Notes: a model not told the origin generated them from the sequence alone. Positions 42,994 through 54,524 are shown, numbered from the stretch's first letter. The stretch is 64,000 bases of DNA from Cellulomonas sp. HZM (GCF_000708885.1 NZ_JEOE01000009.1:50907-114906); one strand, 5' to 3'. Program-made: numbers and translations.

Positions 42994-43593
42994 GTGTACG
43001 AGGGCGCGGTCCAGGACCTGATCGACGAGCTCGGGCGGCTGCCCGGCGTCGGTCCCAAGAGCGCCCAGCGCATCGCGTTCCACATCCTCGCGGCGGACCC
43101 GGCGGACGTGCGTCGCCTCTCGGACGCGCTGACCGAGGTGAAGCTGCGCGTCCGGTTCTGCGACATCTGCGGCAACGTGGCGCAGGAGGAGCAGTGCCGC
43201 ATCTGCCGCGACCCGCGCCGGTCGCCCGCGACGCTGTGCGTGGTCGAGGAGCCCAAGGACGTCGTCGCGATCGAGCGCACGCGTGAGTTCCGCGGGCGGT
43301 ACCACGTGCTCGGCGGCGCCATCAACCCGATCGCGGGGGTCGGCCCCGACGACCTGCGCATCGCGCAGCTCATGTCGCGCCTGGCCGACGGCACGGTCAC
43401 CGAGGTCATCCTCGCGACGGACCCGAACGTCGAGGGCGAGGCCACCGCGACCTACCTGGCCCGCCTGCTGGTGCCGATGGGCCTGACGGTGAGCCGTCTC
43501 GCGTCCGGCCTGCCGGTCGGCGGGGACCTGGAGTACGCCGACGAGGTCACGCTGGGCCGGGCGTTCGAGGGTCGTCGGCGCATCAGCGCGTGA
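42994..43593 (+). CDS. recR: Recombination mediator protein RecR
   Basis: 199 aa, full length. Helix-hairpin-helix [20 protein letters not shown], the four-Cys zinc finger [16 protein letters not shown], and the Toprim domain with [12 protein letters not shown] and [16 protein letters not shown]. RecR with RecFO loads RecA at gaps. GTG 42994; TAGGCT 8 nt upstream. Confidence 0.97.
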   Translation: MYEGAVQDLIDELGRLPGVGPKSAQRIAFHILAADPADVRRLSDALTEVKLRVRFCDICGNVAQEEQCRICRDPRRSPATLCVVEEPKDVVAIERTREFRGRYHVLGGAINPIAGVGPDDLRIAQLMSRLADGTVTEVILATDPNVEGEATATYLARLLVPMGLTVSRLASGLPVGGDLEYADEVTLGRAFEGRRRISA

Positions 43594-43648
43594 GGACCGG
43601 GCGGCGCGCACGACGAGAAGCCGAGCACACGAGACGGGGGAGACGACG

Positions 43649-44215
43649 ATGACCGAGAGCACCGACGCCGACGTCCGGGACATCGCCCGGGCGGTCGCGG
43701 ACCAGTCCCGCGGTTTCCTGTCGACCATCACCGAGGTCGGTGCGGGCACGAGCCCGGAGGCTTCCCTGCCGTTGCTGCTGCTCGCCGTGTCGGACGTGCT
43801 CGCCGCGGGCGCGCGACTCGGCGCGACCACGGACGTCGTCCCGGCCGAGCGGTTCGAGCCCGATGCGGGTCCGGACCCCGACGTCGAGCCGCTGCGCGCC
43901 GCGCTCGCCAACGCGCTCGAGGGAGTCGACGAGTACACCGAGGTCGTCGACCCGCTCATCGGACCCGAGATCGAGCTCGTGAGCATCTCGGGCAACCTCG
44001 TCGCGATCGCGGAGGCGCTCGCGCAGGGGCTGCGGCACTTCGAGCGCGGCCGCGAGCTCGAGGCGCTGTGGTGGTGGCAGTTCTCGTACCTCTCGGTGTG
44101 GGGCGAGACGGCCGCGAGCGTGCTGCGCGCGTTGCAGTCGATCCTCGCCCACCTGCGCCTGGACGTCGACGACGACGTGGCGACGGAAGCGGAGTACGAC
44201 GCCCTCCAGCCCTGA
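43649..44215 (+). CDS. DUF5063 family protein
   Basis: 188 aa, acidic and mainly helical (LLLLAVSDVLAAGARLGATT; LEALWWWQFSYLSVWGETAA). This DUF5063 family commonly follows recR in actinobacteria; function unknown. The Trp-rich segment LWWWQFSYLSVW is characteristic. Confidence 0.85.
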   Translation: MTESTDADVRDIARAVADQSRGFLSTITEVGAGTSPEASLPLLLLAVSDVLAAGARLGATTDVVPAERFEPDAGPDPDVEPLRAALANALEGVDEYTEVVDPLIGPEIELVSISGNLVAIAEALAQGLRHFERGRELEALWWWQFSYLSVWGETAASVLRALQSILAHLRLDVDDDVATEAEYDALQP

Positions 44216-44237
44216 CCCCCTCCCCACCACCGCCGAG

Positions 44238-44285
44238 CAAGCACTTCGTCACGCCGTGGGCGCCCATGACGTGACGAAGTGCTTG
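44238..44285. repeat. 16-bp inverted repeat (hairpin) after DUF5063 gene
   Basis: CAAGCACTTCGTCACG and its exact complement CGTGACGAAGTGCTTG flank CCGTGGGCGCCCATGA, which itself holds the palindrome TGGGCGCCCA. It lies 22 bp past the DUF5063 stop and may act as a terminator. Confidence 0.8.
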
Positions 44286-44373
44286 GTCGGCGCGAGGGGC
44301 CGTGGTCGAGGGGTGAGACGGGGGACGACGGATATTCGACCGCACGAGTAGGGTTTTCCGCGAGGAGGTCGCC

Positions 44374-44823
44374 GTGGGGAACGTGCTCGTGGTCGTCGGG
44401 GTGCTGGCGGTCGCCGGCGTGCTCGGGCTCGTGTGGCGCGCGCGCACCGGGCGGTTCGCGTCTGCCGGGTCGGCATCGGCCGACGACGAGCAGCGACTGA
44501 CGCCCGCGGACATCGGCGCCGACCTCGGTGCGCGGGCCACGTTCGTGCAGCTCTCCGCCGAGGTGTGCTCCGCGTGCCGCAGCACCGCGCGCGTGCTGGG
44601 AGCCATCCACGCCGACGACCCGGACGTGCAGCACGTCGAGCTCGACGTCGCCGACCACCTCGACCTGGTGCGCACCCTCGGCGTGATGCGCACACCCACC
44701 ACGGTGCTGCTGGACTCGCGCGGTGCGGTCGTCGGCCGGCTCGTCGGCGGGACGGACCGCGCGCAGGCCCTGGCCGCGCTCGCGCAGGTCCCGACGAACG
44801 CCTCCGTCCATCCGGCGTCCTGA
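44374..44823 (+). CDS. Membrane-anchored thioredoxin-like protein
   Basis: 149 aa. GTG 44374; one N-terminal helix (3-21), then a thioredoxin domain with redox motif CSAC in SAEVCSACRS (about 62-71), cis-Pro segment MRTPTTVLLDSRG and VGGTDRAQA. Forms an operon with the DUF4395 membrane protein; likely an extracytoplasmic thiol-disulfide exchange pair. Confidence 0.9.
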   Translation: MGNVLVVVGVLAVAGVLGLVWRARTGRFASAGSASADDEQRLTPADIGADLGARATFVQLSAEVCSACRSTARVLGAIHADDPDVQHVELDVADHLDLVRTLGVMRTPTTVLLDSRGAVVGRLVGGTDRAQALAALAQVPTNASVHPAS

Positions 44824-44865
44824 CGAGTCCCGCGACCCGACGCCCCCAGCCCTGAGAGGAACCCC

Positions 44866-45324
44866 GTGACCGAGACCGCCCGCACCACCTCCCCTGCCGG
44901 CATCGACCCCCGCGGCCCGCGCGTGGGCGCCGGCATCACGGCCGTCCTGCTCGTCGTCGTGCTGCTGCTCGGCTCGGGCACCACGGCCACGGTGCTGCTC
45001 GCGTTCGTCGCGCTCAGCTTCGCGCTCGGTGCCACGCGCGGTACCGGCGGCACGTGGCAGGGTTGGCTGTTCCGCACGCTGGTCCGCCCGCGCCTCGCGC
45101 CCCCCGCCGAGCTGGAGGACCCGCGCCCGCCGCGGTTCGCGCAGCTCGTCGGCCTGGTCATCACGGGCCTGGGCGTGCTGCTCGCGCTGGTCGGCGTCAG
45201 CTGGGCCGTGCCGGTCGCGGCGGCGTTCGCGCTGGTCGCGGCCGTGCTCAATGCGGTGTTCGGGCTGTGCCTCGGCTGCGAGATGTACCTGCTCGGGGTG
45301 CGGCTGCGCTCGCGCGCGGCCTGA
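44866..45324 (+). CDS. DUF4395 family membrane protein
   Basis: 152 aa with three or four membrane helices. The Cys pair near the end, CLGCEMYLLGVR, is the DUF4395 signature and could exchange disulfides with the upstream thioredoxin. Start GTG 44866 with GAGAGGA upstream. Confidence 0.9.
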   Translation: MTETARTTSPAGIDPRGPRVGAGITAVLLVVVLLLGSGTTATVLLAFVALSFALGATRGTGGTWQGWLFRTLVRPRLAPPAELEDPRPPRFAQLVGLVITGLGVLLALVGVSWAVPVAAAFALVAAVLNAVFGLCLGCEMYLLGVRLRSRAA

Positions 45325-45327
45325 GCC

Positions 45328-45444
45328 TCACGCCACGCGCGTCCCGCGGGGGAGCTTGCGCTGCGGGATCGTGAGCCGCCGCACCGCCACGACGAACCCC
45401 GCGGCGCCGGGCGCCAGGTTCCCGGCCGGCCCCCACGGCCACAT
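45328..45444 (-). other. Short open frame with strong coding bias, possible gene remnant
   Basis: From the in-frame TAG at about 45533 to the TGA at 45328 the minus strand has a 68-codon open stretch whose third positions are almost all G or C, ending RRLTIPQRKLPRGTRVA. The only good start is ATG 45444 (38 aa, MWPWGPAGNLAPGAAGF). It may be the 3' end of a decayed gene; the rest of the 274-bp gap holds the lysC promoter and leader. Confidence 0.35.
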
Positions 45445-45535
45445 CAACGACGCCTCGTACCCGTGGGGTCGCAGCGCCTGGCTCTCGACCGCGCCCGCAT
45501 CGTGATCGCCCTGGCGCCGGACGCCGGGCCTCGCC

Positions 45536-45541
45536 TACGAT
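45536..45541 (+). promoter_or_regulatory. Putative -10 box (TACGAT) of lysC-asd
   Basis: TACGAT 58 nt before the lysC ATG, so this transcript would have a leader of about 50 nt with a ribosome binding site, unlike the leaderless genes. Confidence 0.45.
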
Positions 45542-45576
45542 CCCCGACGACACACCGGGACCCGGCGGGCCGTTGA

Positions 45577-47931
<2,355 letters not shown>

Positions 47932-47947
47932 CACCCCGGGGTGGTCG

Positions 47948-49438
47948 TCAGGTGAGCTTGCCGACCACCCCCGCGGCCGTGAGCAGGTCGGTCATGCCGA
48001 ACTCGTCGCCGGTCCCGTAGGTGGGCGTCCAGTCGGGATCCTGCGACAGGTACGACGAGGGGTCGCCGTCGATGAGGCCGTGGAACACCTCCGCGACGAT
48101 GCGCCCGCCGACCGCCCCGAGGTGCTCGCCGGCAGCCTGCACCTGCGCCTCACGCAGGACGTAGAACCACAGCGGCGTGCGCTTGTGCAGCCCGAACGGC
48201 TCGAGGTCCGCGAGGTCGGTCGTGGACAGCGGTGCCTCCTGCATCGCGGCGGCGACGCGCTGGCCGGACGGCACCTCCATGGTCAGCGCGCGCAGCAGGT
48301 TGCGGATCGCGAGCGAGTCGGGCTCGTCGGACGGCTGGCCGAGCAGGTGGAACATGGCCGACGAGAGCGTCGTGTCGATCTTCTTGTTGCGCCGCACGCG
48401 GCCGTCGCCGAAGTCGAAGAACGTCTGCCAGTCGATGAACCGCCGGGGCGCCCGGCAGCCGCCGCGCAGGTCCGCCGGGTCGGTGCCCGTCGCGGTGTGG
48501 TCGAAGATCAGCGCGAAGAACTGCTTCGTCGGGTCGGTCGCCGACGTGCCGAAGTTGCCGCGGTACGAGGGTCGCACCTGCGAGTGGCCGAACCGGTACG
48601 CGGCCACCGAGAACTCCACCGGGATGTATGGCGAGTTGTGCCAGTCGTAGAACCTGCGCCCGTTCGCCAGGATGTCCGCGACGACCGCGTCGCCGCAGGT
48701 CAGCGGCAGGAAGAAGTGCAGCACCATCCACTGGTAGTGCCACCGGACGATCCGCTGGGCCTCGGCGAACAGCTCCTGCGGGGTCGCGAGCGGACCGAGC
48801 GTGGGGCGCACGTCGGCGACCACGCGGTTGTGGAAGCGCAGGAACGCGAGGTGGAGCTGGTCGACGATGAGGTTCTCGTCGTTGCGCGGGTCGCCGATCA
48901 GGGCGGTGCTCTGCGAGTTGCGCGGGACGTCGTAGCGGACCTTCTTGTCGACGCAGTGCTTGTCCGACTTCGGGATGGGCTCGACGAGCATCGTCGTGCG
49001 GCCGTGGTCGACGGACTGGTCGTACAGGTGTGGTGACACGCCCGGCCCGCCGCCGTAGACGCTGTCGAGGTCGAGCGCGGGGATGCGGAAGTTGCGGATG
49101 GACTCGGGATCCTGAGCGCGGGCCAGTGACGACGTCGGGTCGAACGTCATGTCGTGGTCCAGGAACTGCCCGAGGAACGTCATGCCCGCGCTGAGCCGCG
49201 GGTTGTCGGCGTTGTGGGCCGACAGCGTGGGGTCGACGATGAGCGCCACGGGGTCCGTCGAGGCGTCGGCGGCGTCCATGATCCCACCCGGCTTGCCGAG
49301 CTCGCGCAGCTGCGCGCGGACCGACGGGGTGTCGGCCGCGAAGGCGGGCAGCGACGGGAACAGCCGGCCGAAGCGTCCCTGGTCGTAGAAGGTGGATCGC
49401 GGCGTCACGACCCCGTTGTCGGCGTCTCCGTGCGGCAT
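47948..49438 (-). CDS. Animal-type haem peroxidase family protein
   Basis: 496 aa of the peroxidase-cyclooxygenase superfamily. Distal His segment GQFLDHDMTFDP (about 89-100), with downstream YDVPRNSQSTALIGDPRND, which holds the RNxxS-like Arg, and proximal His in AAYRFGHSQVRPSYRGN. No signal peptide, so it is likely cytosolic, unlike eukaryotic members. Bacterial homologues are known but poorly characterised. ATG 49438 is preceded by GGGAGGT. It is convergent with asd. Confidence 0.9.
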   Translation of the reverse strand: MPHGDADNGVVTPRSTFYDQGRFGRLFPSLPAFAADTPSVRAQLRELGKPGGIMDAADASTDPVALIVDPTLSAHNADNPRLSAGMTFLGQFLDHDMTFDPTSSLARAQDPESIRNFRIPALDLDSVYGGGPGVSPHLYDQSVDHGRTTMLVEPIPKSDKHCVDKKVRYDVPRNSQSTALIGDPRNDENLIVDQLHLAFLRFHNRVVADVRPTLGPLATPQELFAEAQRIVRWHYQWMVLHFFLPLTCGDAVVADILANGRRFYDWHNSPYIPVEFSVAAYRFGHSQVRPSYRGNFGTSATDPTKQFFALIFDHTATGTDPADLRGGCRAPRRFIDWQTFFDFGDGRVRRNKKIDTTLSSAMFHLLGQPSDEPDSLAIRNLLRALTMEVPSGQRVAAAMQEAPLSTTDLADLEPFGLHKRTPLWFYVLREAQVQAAGEHLGAVGGRIVAEVFHGLIDGDPSSYLSQDPDWTPTYGTGDEFGMTDLLTAAGVVGKLT

Positions 49439-49523
49439 GGCTCGACCTCCCGGTCCGGCCCGGCGTCGTTGCCGGGGTACCCGGGAGGAGCGGGCCGCGC
49501 GGGCGGAGATACCCCGAGAAGCA

Positions 49524-49558
49524 CGACAGGCCGGACCCTTGACGGATCCGGCCTGTCG
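49524..49558 (-). terminator. Hairpin terminator of tRNA-Pro
   Basis: CGACAGGCCGGA / TCCGGCCTGTCG, 12-bp perfect stem with an 11-nt loop, 24 bp downstream of the tRNA-Pro 3' end on the minus strand. Confidence 0.75.
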
Positions 49559-49582
49559 ACGATGTCCTACGACATCCCACGG

Positions 49583-49656
<74 letters not shown>

Positions 49657-49707
49657 TGGAGCCGGATCAGGATAGCCGACGAGAGCCCTGGAACCGAATC
49701 CGGTCCG

Positions 49708-50661
49708 TCACGCGGCGACGAGCGTGAGCAAGGTCGCCTCGGGCCGGCACGCGAACCGCACGGGCGCGTACGGGGACGTGCCGAGACCGGCCGAGACGTG
49801 CAGCCACATCGACCCGTCACCGCCCGAGCGGTCCGGGCGCGGCCCCGGCCAGCCGTGCAGGCCCTTGGCACGGCGGGTGTCGAGGTCGCAGTTGGTGACC
49901 AGGGCTCCCCAGCCGGGGACGGCGAGCTGGCCGCCGTGCGTGTGGCCGGCGATCGCGAGGTCGACCCCGTCCTCGAGCATGTCCGTCAGCACGCGCTGGT
50001 AGGGCGCGTGCGTGACGCCGAGGTGCAGGTCGACGTCCTGCTCCGGAGCCGACGAGGGCGCGGGGAAGCGGTCGCGGTCCAGGTGCGCGTCATCGGTCCC
50101 GACGAACGAGACGCGCAGGCCTGCGACGTCGAGCACGCCGCGGTGGTTGTCCAGGTCCAGCCAGCCGGCGTCGGTGAGGTGCGCGACGAGCTCGCGCCAC
50201 GGGAGCTCGGTGTGCTGCGTGCCTCTGCGCCGCGGGTCCTTGCGCAGGTAGCGAGCCGGGTTCTTGGGGACCGGGGCGACGTAGTCGTTGGAGCCGAGCA
50301 CGAAGGCGCCGGGCGTCGACAGGTGCGGCTCGAGCGCGCGGAAGAGCGCGGGGAGCGACTCCGTGCTCGCCCAGTTGTCGCCCGTGTCGATCACCAGGTG
50401 CGGGTCGAGCGACGCGAGGTCGCGCACCCAGTCCACCTTGCGGTGCTGGCCGGGCATGAGGTGCAGGTCCGAGACGTGCAGGATCCGCAGCGGGTCCTGG
50501 CCCGTCGGCAGCACCGGGACGGTCACCTCGCGCAGCGTGTACCAGCGGACCTCGACGAGCGACGCCCACGCGAGCGCGCCAGCCCCCGCGAGCGCGAGCC
50601 CGCCGAGCGTGAGGCCGGTGGTCGCGAGCGGGGAGCGGTGAGGGTCAGCTGCGGTGATCAA
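49708..50661 (-). CDS. Metallophosphoesterase (YkuE-like), membrane anchored
   Basis: 317 aa. One N-terminal helix (about 15-35), then a calcineurin-type domain with metal ligands LHVSDLHL, DTGDNW, LGSNDY (N of GNH replaced by SND), GVTHAPY and AGHTHGGQL. Its start overlaps the stop of the PBP gene upstream (ATGA). The same pairing is seen in mycobacteria (Rv3683 next to ponA2), pointing to a role in envelope lipid metabolism. Confidence 0.9.
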   Translation of the reverse strand: MITAADPHRSPLATTGLTLGGLALAGAGALAWASLVEVRWYTLREVTVPVLPTGQDPLRILHVSDLHLMPGQHRKVDWVRDLASLDPHLVIDTGDNWASTESLPALFRALEPHLSTPGAFVLGSNDYVAPVPKNPARYLRKDPRRRGTQHTELPWRELVAHLTDAGWLDLDNHRGVLDVAGLRVSFVGTDDAHLDRDRFPAPSSAPEQDVDLHLGVTHAPYQRVLTDMLEDGVDLAIAGHTHGGQLAVPGWGALVTNCDLDTRRAKGLHGWPGPRPDRSGGDGSMWLHVSAGLGTSPYAPVRFACRPEATLLTLVAA

Positions 50662-53186
50662 CCGCGGCCACCGCGGCCGTGCCCGTTCCCCGGCCCGTTG
50701 CCGTTGCCGTTGCCGCCGTTGTTGTTCCCGCCGCCGTCGTCACCGCCGTTGTCACCGTTGCCGTCCCCCTGGTCGGGGGGCTGGACGCCCGAGCCGTCGG
50801 AGATCTTGAGGATGATCGTCGAACCCTTGATGGCGGTGCCGGACGGGTTCTGCTCGGCGACCGTGCCCGCGGGCTTGTCGGACGCGACAGGCGTCGGGTC
50901 GACCGACACGGTGAAACCGGCCTGCCGCAGCGCGGCCTCGGCGTCGCCCTGCGCGCGGCCGACGACGTACGGCACGTAGACCTTCTTGCCGTAGACCTGC
51001 TCGTTGTCGGCCTTCTCGAAGCCGGGGTCGCTCTTGCCCTCCATGATGGAGTCCATCGTCTTGCGCCAGGTCAGGCCAGCGATCGAGGCGCCGTACATGT
51101 ACCGGATGTAGTTGCCGTTGACGGTGACGCCCTGCGCTCGCGTACCAGCGGTCAGCGGATCTCCGACCCACACCGCCGCTGCGCGCTCGGGCGTGTAGCC
51201 GACGAACCAGGTGCTCTCGTTGTGCGAGGTGGTACCCGTCTTGCCCGAGGCGGTGTAGGACGGCTTGCCCGTGATCTTCGCCGATCCCTCGCCGACGGTC
51301 TTCGCGGTGCCCTCCCACACGTGGCTCAGACCCTCGTTCATCGCGTTGGCGTACTTCTGCTCGATCTCGCGGTGGCAGTCCGCGTCCGGCACCTTGAGCT
51401 TCTTGCCCGCGGCGTTCGTGACGCTCTTGATGGCGACCGGCGTGCAGTAGATGCCGCCCGACGCGAATGCCGCGAACGCGTTGGCCATGCTCAGCGGCGC
51501 GACGGGGTCGGAGCCGATGACGTTCGCCGGCAGGACGGGGTACTCGGGTGCACCCGGGGTACCCATGCGCACACCGAGGTCGTCGGCGCCCTTGAAGACG
51601 TCGCACAGGTTCAGCTTGGTGGCCATCGCGATGTACGCCGAGTTGACCGAGTTCTGGGTCGCCTTCTGGACGGACATGATCCCGCCGCTGCCCTCGGCGT
51701 TGCCGAACTTGTAGTTGCCGCCGGCCAGGTTGGTGCACGGTGCGTTGAAGGCCGACATCGGGTACTCGAACTTCCGCCCGTCGATGTTCTCGTTCAGGCT
51801 GTGCCCCTCGCGGAGCCACTCGAGCAGCGTGAACGGCTTGAACGTCGAGCCGGGCGCGAAGCCGCGCGACGACCCGTAGGCGTACGGCGTGTTCCAGTTG
51901 ACCGACGTCTGCTTGGCGGTGGTCTCGCTCGTGTTGTTGAACGTCCGGTTCTGCGCCATGGCGGTGATCGCACCCGTGCCGGGCTCGACGACGACGATGG
52001 ACGACCCGAGATAGGCAGTCGTGGGGCGGCCCTTGGCGTCCCTCACGTCGTACTTCTTCGCCGGCAGGTTCTTCTTGACCTGCTTGTCCGCGGCGCGCTG
52101 CTCGCTCGGGATCAGCGTGGTCTTGATCGTCAGACCGCCGCGGTAGAGCAGCTTGACGCGGGCGTCCTTGTCCTTGCCGAACGCCGGGTCGTTCGCGATG
52201 ACCTTGGTGACGTAGTCGCAGAAGAACCCGGAGCCGGCGATCGCCTTGGTCGCCGACATGCAGCCGAGCTGCGGCTGGTGGACCTTGAGCGACTTCTTCA
52301 GCGGAGTCGCGATGCCCTTGTCGTACTGCTCCTGGGTGATGTAGTGCTGGTCGCGCATCAGGCCGAGCACCGTGTTGCGGCGCTGCTCCGAGGCCTCCGG
52401 GTTGCGCACCGGGTCCCACGCGGACGGGGACCGGGTCACGCCGGCGATCGTCGCCGCCTGCAGGTAGGTGAGCTTCGCGGCGGGGACGCCGAAGTAGTAC
52501 TGCGCCGCGGCCTCGACGCCGTACACCGACGTGCCGAACTGCGCGATGTTCAGGTACTTCTCGAGGATTTCGTCCTTCGACATCTTCTGCTCGAGCGTGA
52601 TGGCAAGCTTCGCCTCGCGCAGCTTGCGCGCGATGCCCTCGCTGCCCTCGGCGCCGCGCGCGTCCTCGAGCGCCGCGTCCTGCTCGGCCTTCGTCTTCTT
52701 GCTGAGCGCCTCCTCGATGAGGACGTTCTTCACGTACTGCTGCGTGAGCGTCGAGGCGCCCTCGCGCGAGTCGCTCACGCTGTTGCGGACCGCGGCCCGC
52801 AGCATGCCCATCGGGTCGACGCCGGAGTGCTCGTAGAAGCGCTTGTCCTCGGTCGCGATCACCGCGTCGCGCATCGTCTGGTTGATCTCGTCCAGCGGGA
52901 CCACGACGCGGTTCTGGTAGAAGAACGTCGCGATGACGGTGCCGTCCGACGCGAGGATCGTCGACTTCTGCGGGAGCGTCGACTCGCCCAGCTCGGTCGG
53001 CAGCTCGTCGAACGCCTGCGTGGTCAGGTTGGTCGCGCCGTTGGCGACGGCGACGCCCGGCAGGACCAGGCCGGCGGCGAGGACGCCACCGATCGTCGCG
53101 ACCAGGACGAAGGCCAGCAGCAGGGCGAGCGCCTGGCCGGCGTTGACCTGGCGGCCACGACCACGGGAACGAGCAGGGTTCGGCAT
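50658..53186 (-). CDS. ponA: Bifunctional class A penicillin-binding protein (PonA type) with PASTA domain
   Basis: 842 aa. N-terminal cytosolic tail and helix (about 15-40); glycosyltransferase 51 domain with ATEDKRFYEHSGVDP (catalytic Glu) and QQYVKNVL; transpeptidase motifs STFK (in SRGFAPGSTFKPF), SVN (in NSVNSAYIA) and KTG (in SGKTGTTSH). One PASTA domain (YVVGRAQGDAEAALRQAGFT) then a C-terminal Gly/Asn-rich tail (GGDDGGGNNNGGNGNGNG). TACCCT 7 nt before ATG 53186 suggests a leaderless message. It polymerises and cross-links peptidoglycan. Confidence 0.96.
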   Translation of the reverse strand: MPNPARSRGRGRQVNAGQALALLLAFVLVATIGGVLAAGLVLPGVAVANGATNLTTQAFDELPTELGESTLPQKSTILASDGTVIATFFYQNRVVVPLDEINQTMRDAVIATEDKRFYEHSGVDPMGMLRAAVRNSVSDSREGASTLTQQYVKNVLIEEALSKKTKAEQDAALEDARGAEGSEGIARKLREAKLAITLEQKMSKDEILEKYLNIAQFGTSVYGVEAAAQYYFGVPAAKLTYLQAATIAGVTRSPSAWDPVRNPEASEQRRNTVLGLMRDQHYITQEQYDKGIATPLKKSLKVHQPQLGCMSATKAIAGSGFFCDYVTKVIANDPAFGKDKDARVKLLYRGGLTIKTTLIPSEQRAADKQVKKNLPAKKYDVRDAKGRPTTAYLGSSIVVVEPGTGAITAMAQNRTFNNTSETTAKQTSVNWNTPYAYGSSRGFAPGSTFKPFTLLEWLREGHSLNENIDGRKFEYPMSAFNAPCTNLAGGNYKFGNAEGSGGIMSVQKATQNSVNSAYIAMATKLNLCDVFKGADDLGVRMGTPGAPEYPVLPANVIGSDPVAPLSMANAFAAFASGGIYCTPVAIKSVTNAAGKKLKVPDADCHREIEQKYANAMNEGLSHVWEGTAKTVGEGSAKITGKPSYTASGKTGTTSHNESTWFVGYTPERAAAVWVGDPLTAGTRAQGVTVNGNYIRYMYGASIAGLTWRKTMDSIMEGKSDPGFEKADNEQVYGKKVYVPYVVGRAQGDAEAALRQAGFTVSVDPTPVASDKPAGTVAEQNPSGTAIKGSTIILKISDGSGVQPPDQGDGNGDNGGDDGGGNNNGGNGNGNGPGNGHGRGGRG

Positions 53187-53192
53187 CCCGTC

Positions 53193-53198
53193 AGGGTA
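53193..53198 (-). promoter_or_regulatory. Putative -10 box (TACCCT) of ponA
   Basis: Minus strand, last T 7 nt before ATG 53186. Confidence 0.45.
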
Positions 53199-53462
53199 GT
53201 GGCCGCCCCTGAGCCTCGGCCGTGACCTGCCGCACGCTCGCACGGACCTGCACCGGACCTGCACATCCGCCGCGGATCCGCGTCACGACGCGTCACGACC
53301 GCCTCGTCACCCGAACGGCTGACACCCGCGCGACCAGGGAGAAATGACCCGAAAGGAGTCTCGCCACGGCCGCGGGGACGACGATACGGTCCGGCTTGAA
53401 ACATCGGCGCGGATGCTGGCTCCGACCAGCGCATCCGTGTCCGCAGGGGGAAGGAACTCACC

Positions 53463-53789
53463 ATGAACGTGATCGACGGGCGCCCCGCAGCGCGCCCTGA
53501 CCTGGACGGCCACTGGACGGCGGTCGCAGCGTGCGGCTCCGACGACGTGAGCCCCGACGCGCTGTTCGTCGAGGGACCCGCGCAGCGCGAGGCGCGCTCC
53601 GTGTGCATGGGCTGCCAGGTGCGGCTCGAGTGCCTCGCCGACGCGCTCGACAACCGCATGAACTTCGGCGTGTGGGGCGGCATGACCGAGCGTGAACGGC
53701 GCCAGCTCCTGCGCCGCCGTCCCGAGGTCAGCTCGTGGCGCTCGGAGCTGGTCGACGTGCGTGACGCGGCGGAGCTCGTCGCGCCCTGA
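53463..53789 (+). CDS. whiB4: WhiB-family iron-sulfur regulator (WhiB4/WblA type)
   Basis: 108 aa. Four cluster cysteines: AACGSDD (about 24) and CMGCQVRLEC (three Cys, about 48-57). The family's GVWGGMTERERR motif follows; DALFVEGPAQREARSVC and ADALDNRMNFGVWGG match the WhiB4 branch closely. It lies divergent from ponA as in mycobacteria. The 276-bp upstream gap contains a duplicated GCGTCACGAC and a small hairpin near 53412-53437; TACGGT at about 53386 could be the promoter. Confidence 0.93.
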   Translation: MNVIDGRPAARPDLDGHWTAVAACGSDDVSPDALFVEGPAQREARSVCMGCQVRLECLADALDNRMNFGVWGGMTERERRQLLRRRPEVSSWRSELVDVRDAAELVAP

Positions 53790-53835
53790 GGACGCGCGCT
53801 GCAGGACGAGCGCTCTGCCGGGCACCGTCCGGCGC

Positions 53836-53841
53836 TAGGGT
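53836..53841 (+). promoter_or_regulatory. Putative -10 box (TAGGGT) of the DUF4177 gene
   Basis: Last T 8 nt before ATG 53849; identical box to dnaX. Confidence 0.45.
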
Positions 53842-53848
53842 GACGCGC

Positions 53849-54010
53849 ATGGCACAGCAGCAGTGGGAGTACGCGACGATTCCGCTCATCATCCACGCCA
53901 CCAAGGCGATCCTCGACCAGTGGGGCGCCGACGGCTGGGAGCTCGTCCAGGTGGTGCAGGGCCCCGACGCGGGTCTCGTCGCCTACCTCAAGCGGCCCAA
54001 GCAGGCCTGA
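53849..54010 (+). CDS. DUF4177 domain small protein
   Basis: 53 aa: MAQQQWEYATIPLIIHATKA... ending AYLKRPKQA, with ILDQWGADGWELVQVV, the DUF4177 core. Leaderless promoter 8 nt upstream. Its stop overlaps the RidA start (TGATG). Present in the same place in mycobacteria; function unknown. Confidence 0.88.
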   Translation: MAQQQWEYATIPLIIHATKAILDQWGADGWELVQVVQGPDAGLVAYLKRPKQA

Positions 54011-54498
54011 TGGGCGTCGCGCAGCGGCTCGTCGAGCTCGGCATCGAGCTGCCCGGGGTCGCGGCACCGGTCGCGGCCTACGTCCCCGCCGTGCGCACGG
54101 GCACGTACGTCTACACGAGCGGGCAGCTGCCGTTCGTCGACGGTGCGCTGCCCGCCACGGGCAAGGTCGGTGCGCAGGTCTCGGCCGACGACGCGCAGGG
54201 GCTGGCCCGCACAGCGGCGCTCAACGCGCTCGCCGCGGTCGCGGCGCTCGTGCACTCCGAGGGCGGTCCGGAGGGTGCCGAGGCGCTCGACCGCGTGGTC
54301 CGCGTCGTCAAGGTCGTCGGCTTCGTCGCGAGCGACCCCTCGTTCACCGGGCAGCCCGGCGTCGTCAACGGCGCGAGCACGCTGCTGCACGAGGTCCTGG
54401 GCGAGGCGGGCGTGCACGCGCGCTCGGCCGTCGGCGTCGCGGCCCTGCCGCTGGACGCGCCGGTCGAGGTCGAGCTCGTCGTCGAGCTGACCCCGTAG
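54010..54498 (+). CDS. RidA family protein
   Basis: 162 aa. Covers the whole RidA/YjgF fold: YVPAVRTGTYVYTSGQLPFV near the start and VEVELVVELTP at the end. RidA proteins deaminate reactive 2-aminoacrylate; the catalytic Arg of canonical RidA (in the G-x-x-x-x-x-R-x-T/C motif near the end) is not evident here, so this could be a paralogue (Rid subfamily) with another role. Operon with DUF4177. Confidence 0.85.
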   Translation: MGVAQRLVELGIELPGVAAPVAAYVPAVRTGTYVYTSGQLPFVDGALPATGKVGAQVSADDAQGLARTAALNALAAVAALVHSEGGPEGAEALDRVVRVVKVVGFVASDPSFTGQPGVVNGASTLLHEVLGEAGVHARSAVGVAALPLDAPVEVELVVELTP

Positions 54499-54524
54499 GG
54501 GCTCGTCCCGGACCACTCACGCAG

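Noticed and set aside
47932..47943. CACCCCGGGGTG palindrome between asd and the peroxidase gene
   Set aside because: 6-bp arms with no loop; likely too small for a terminator call.
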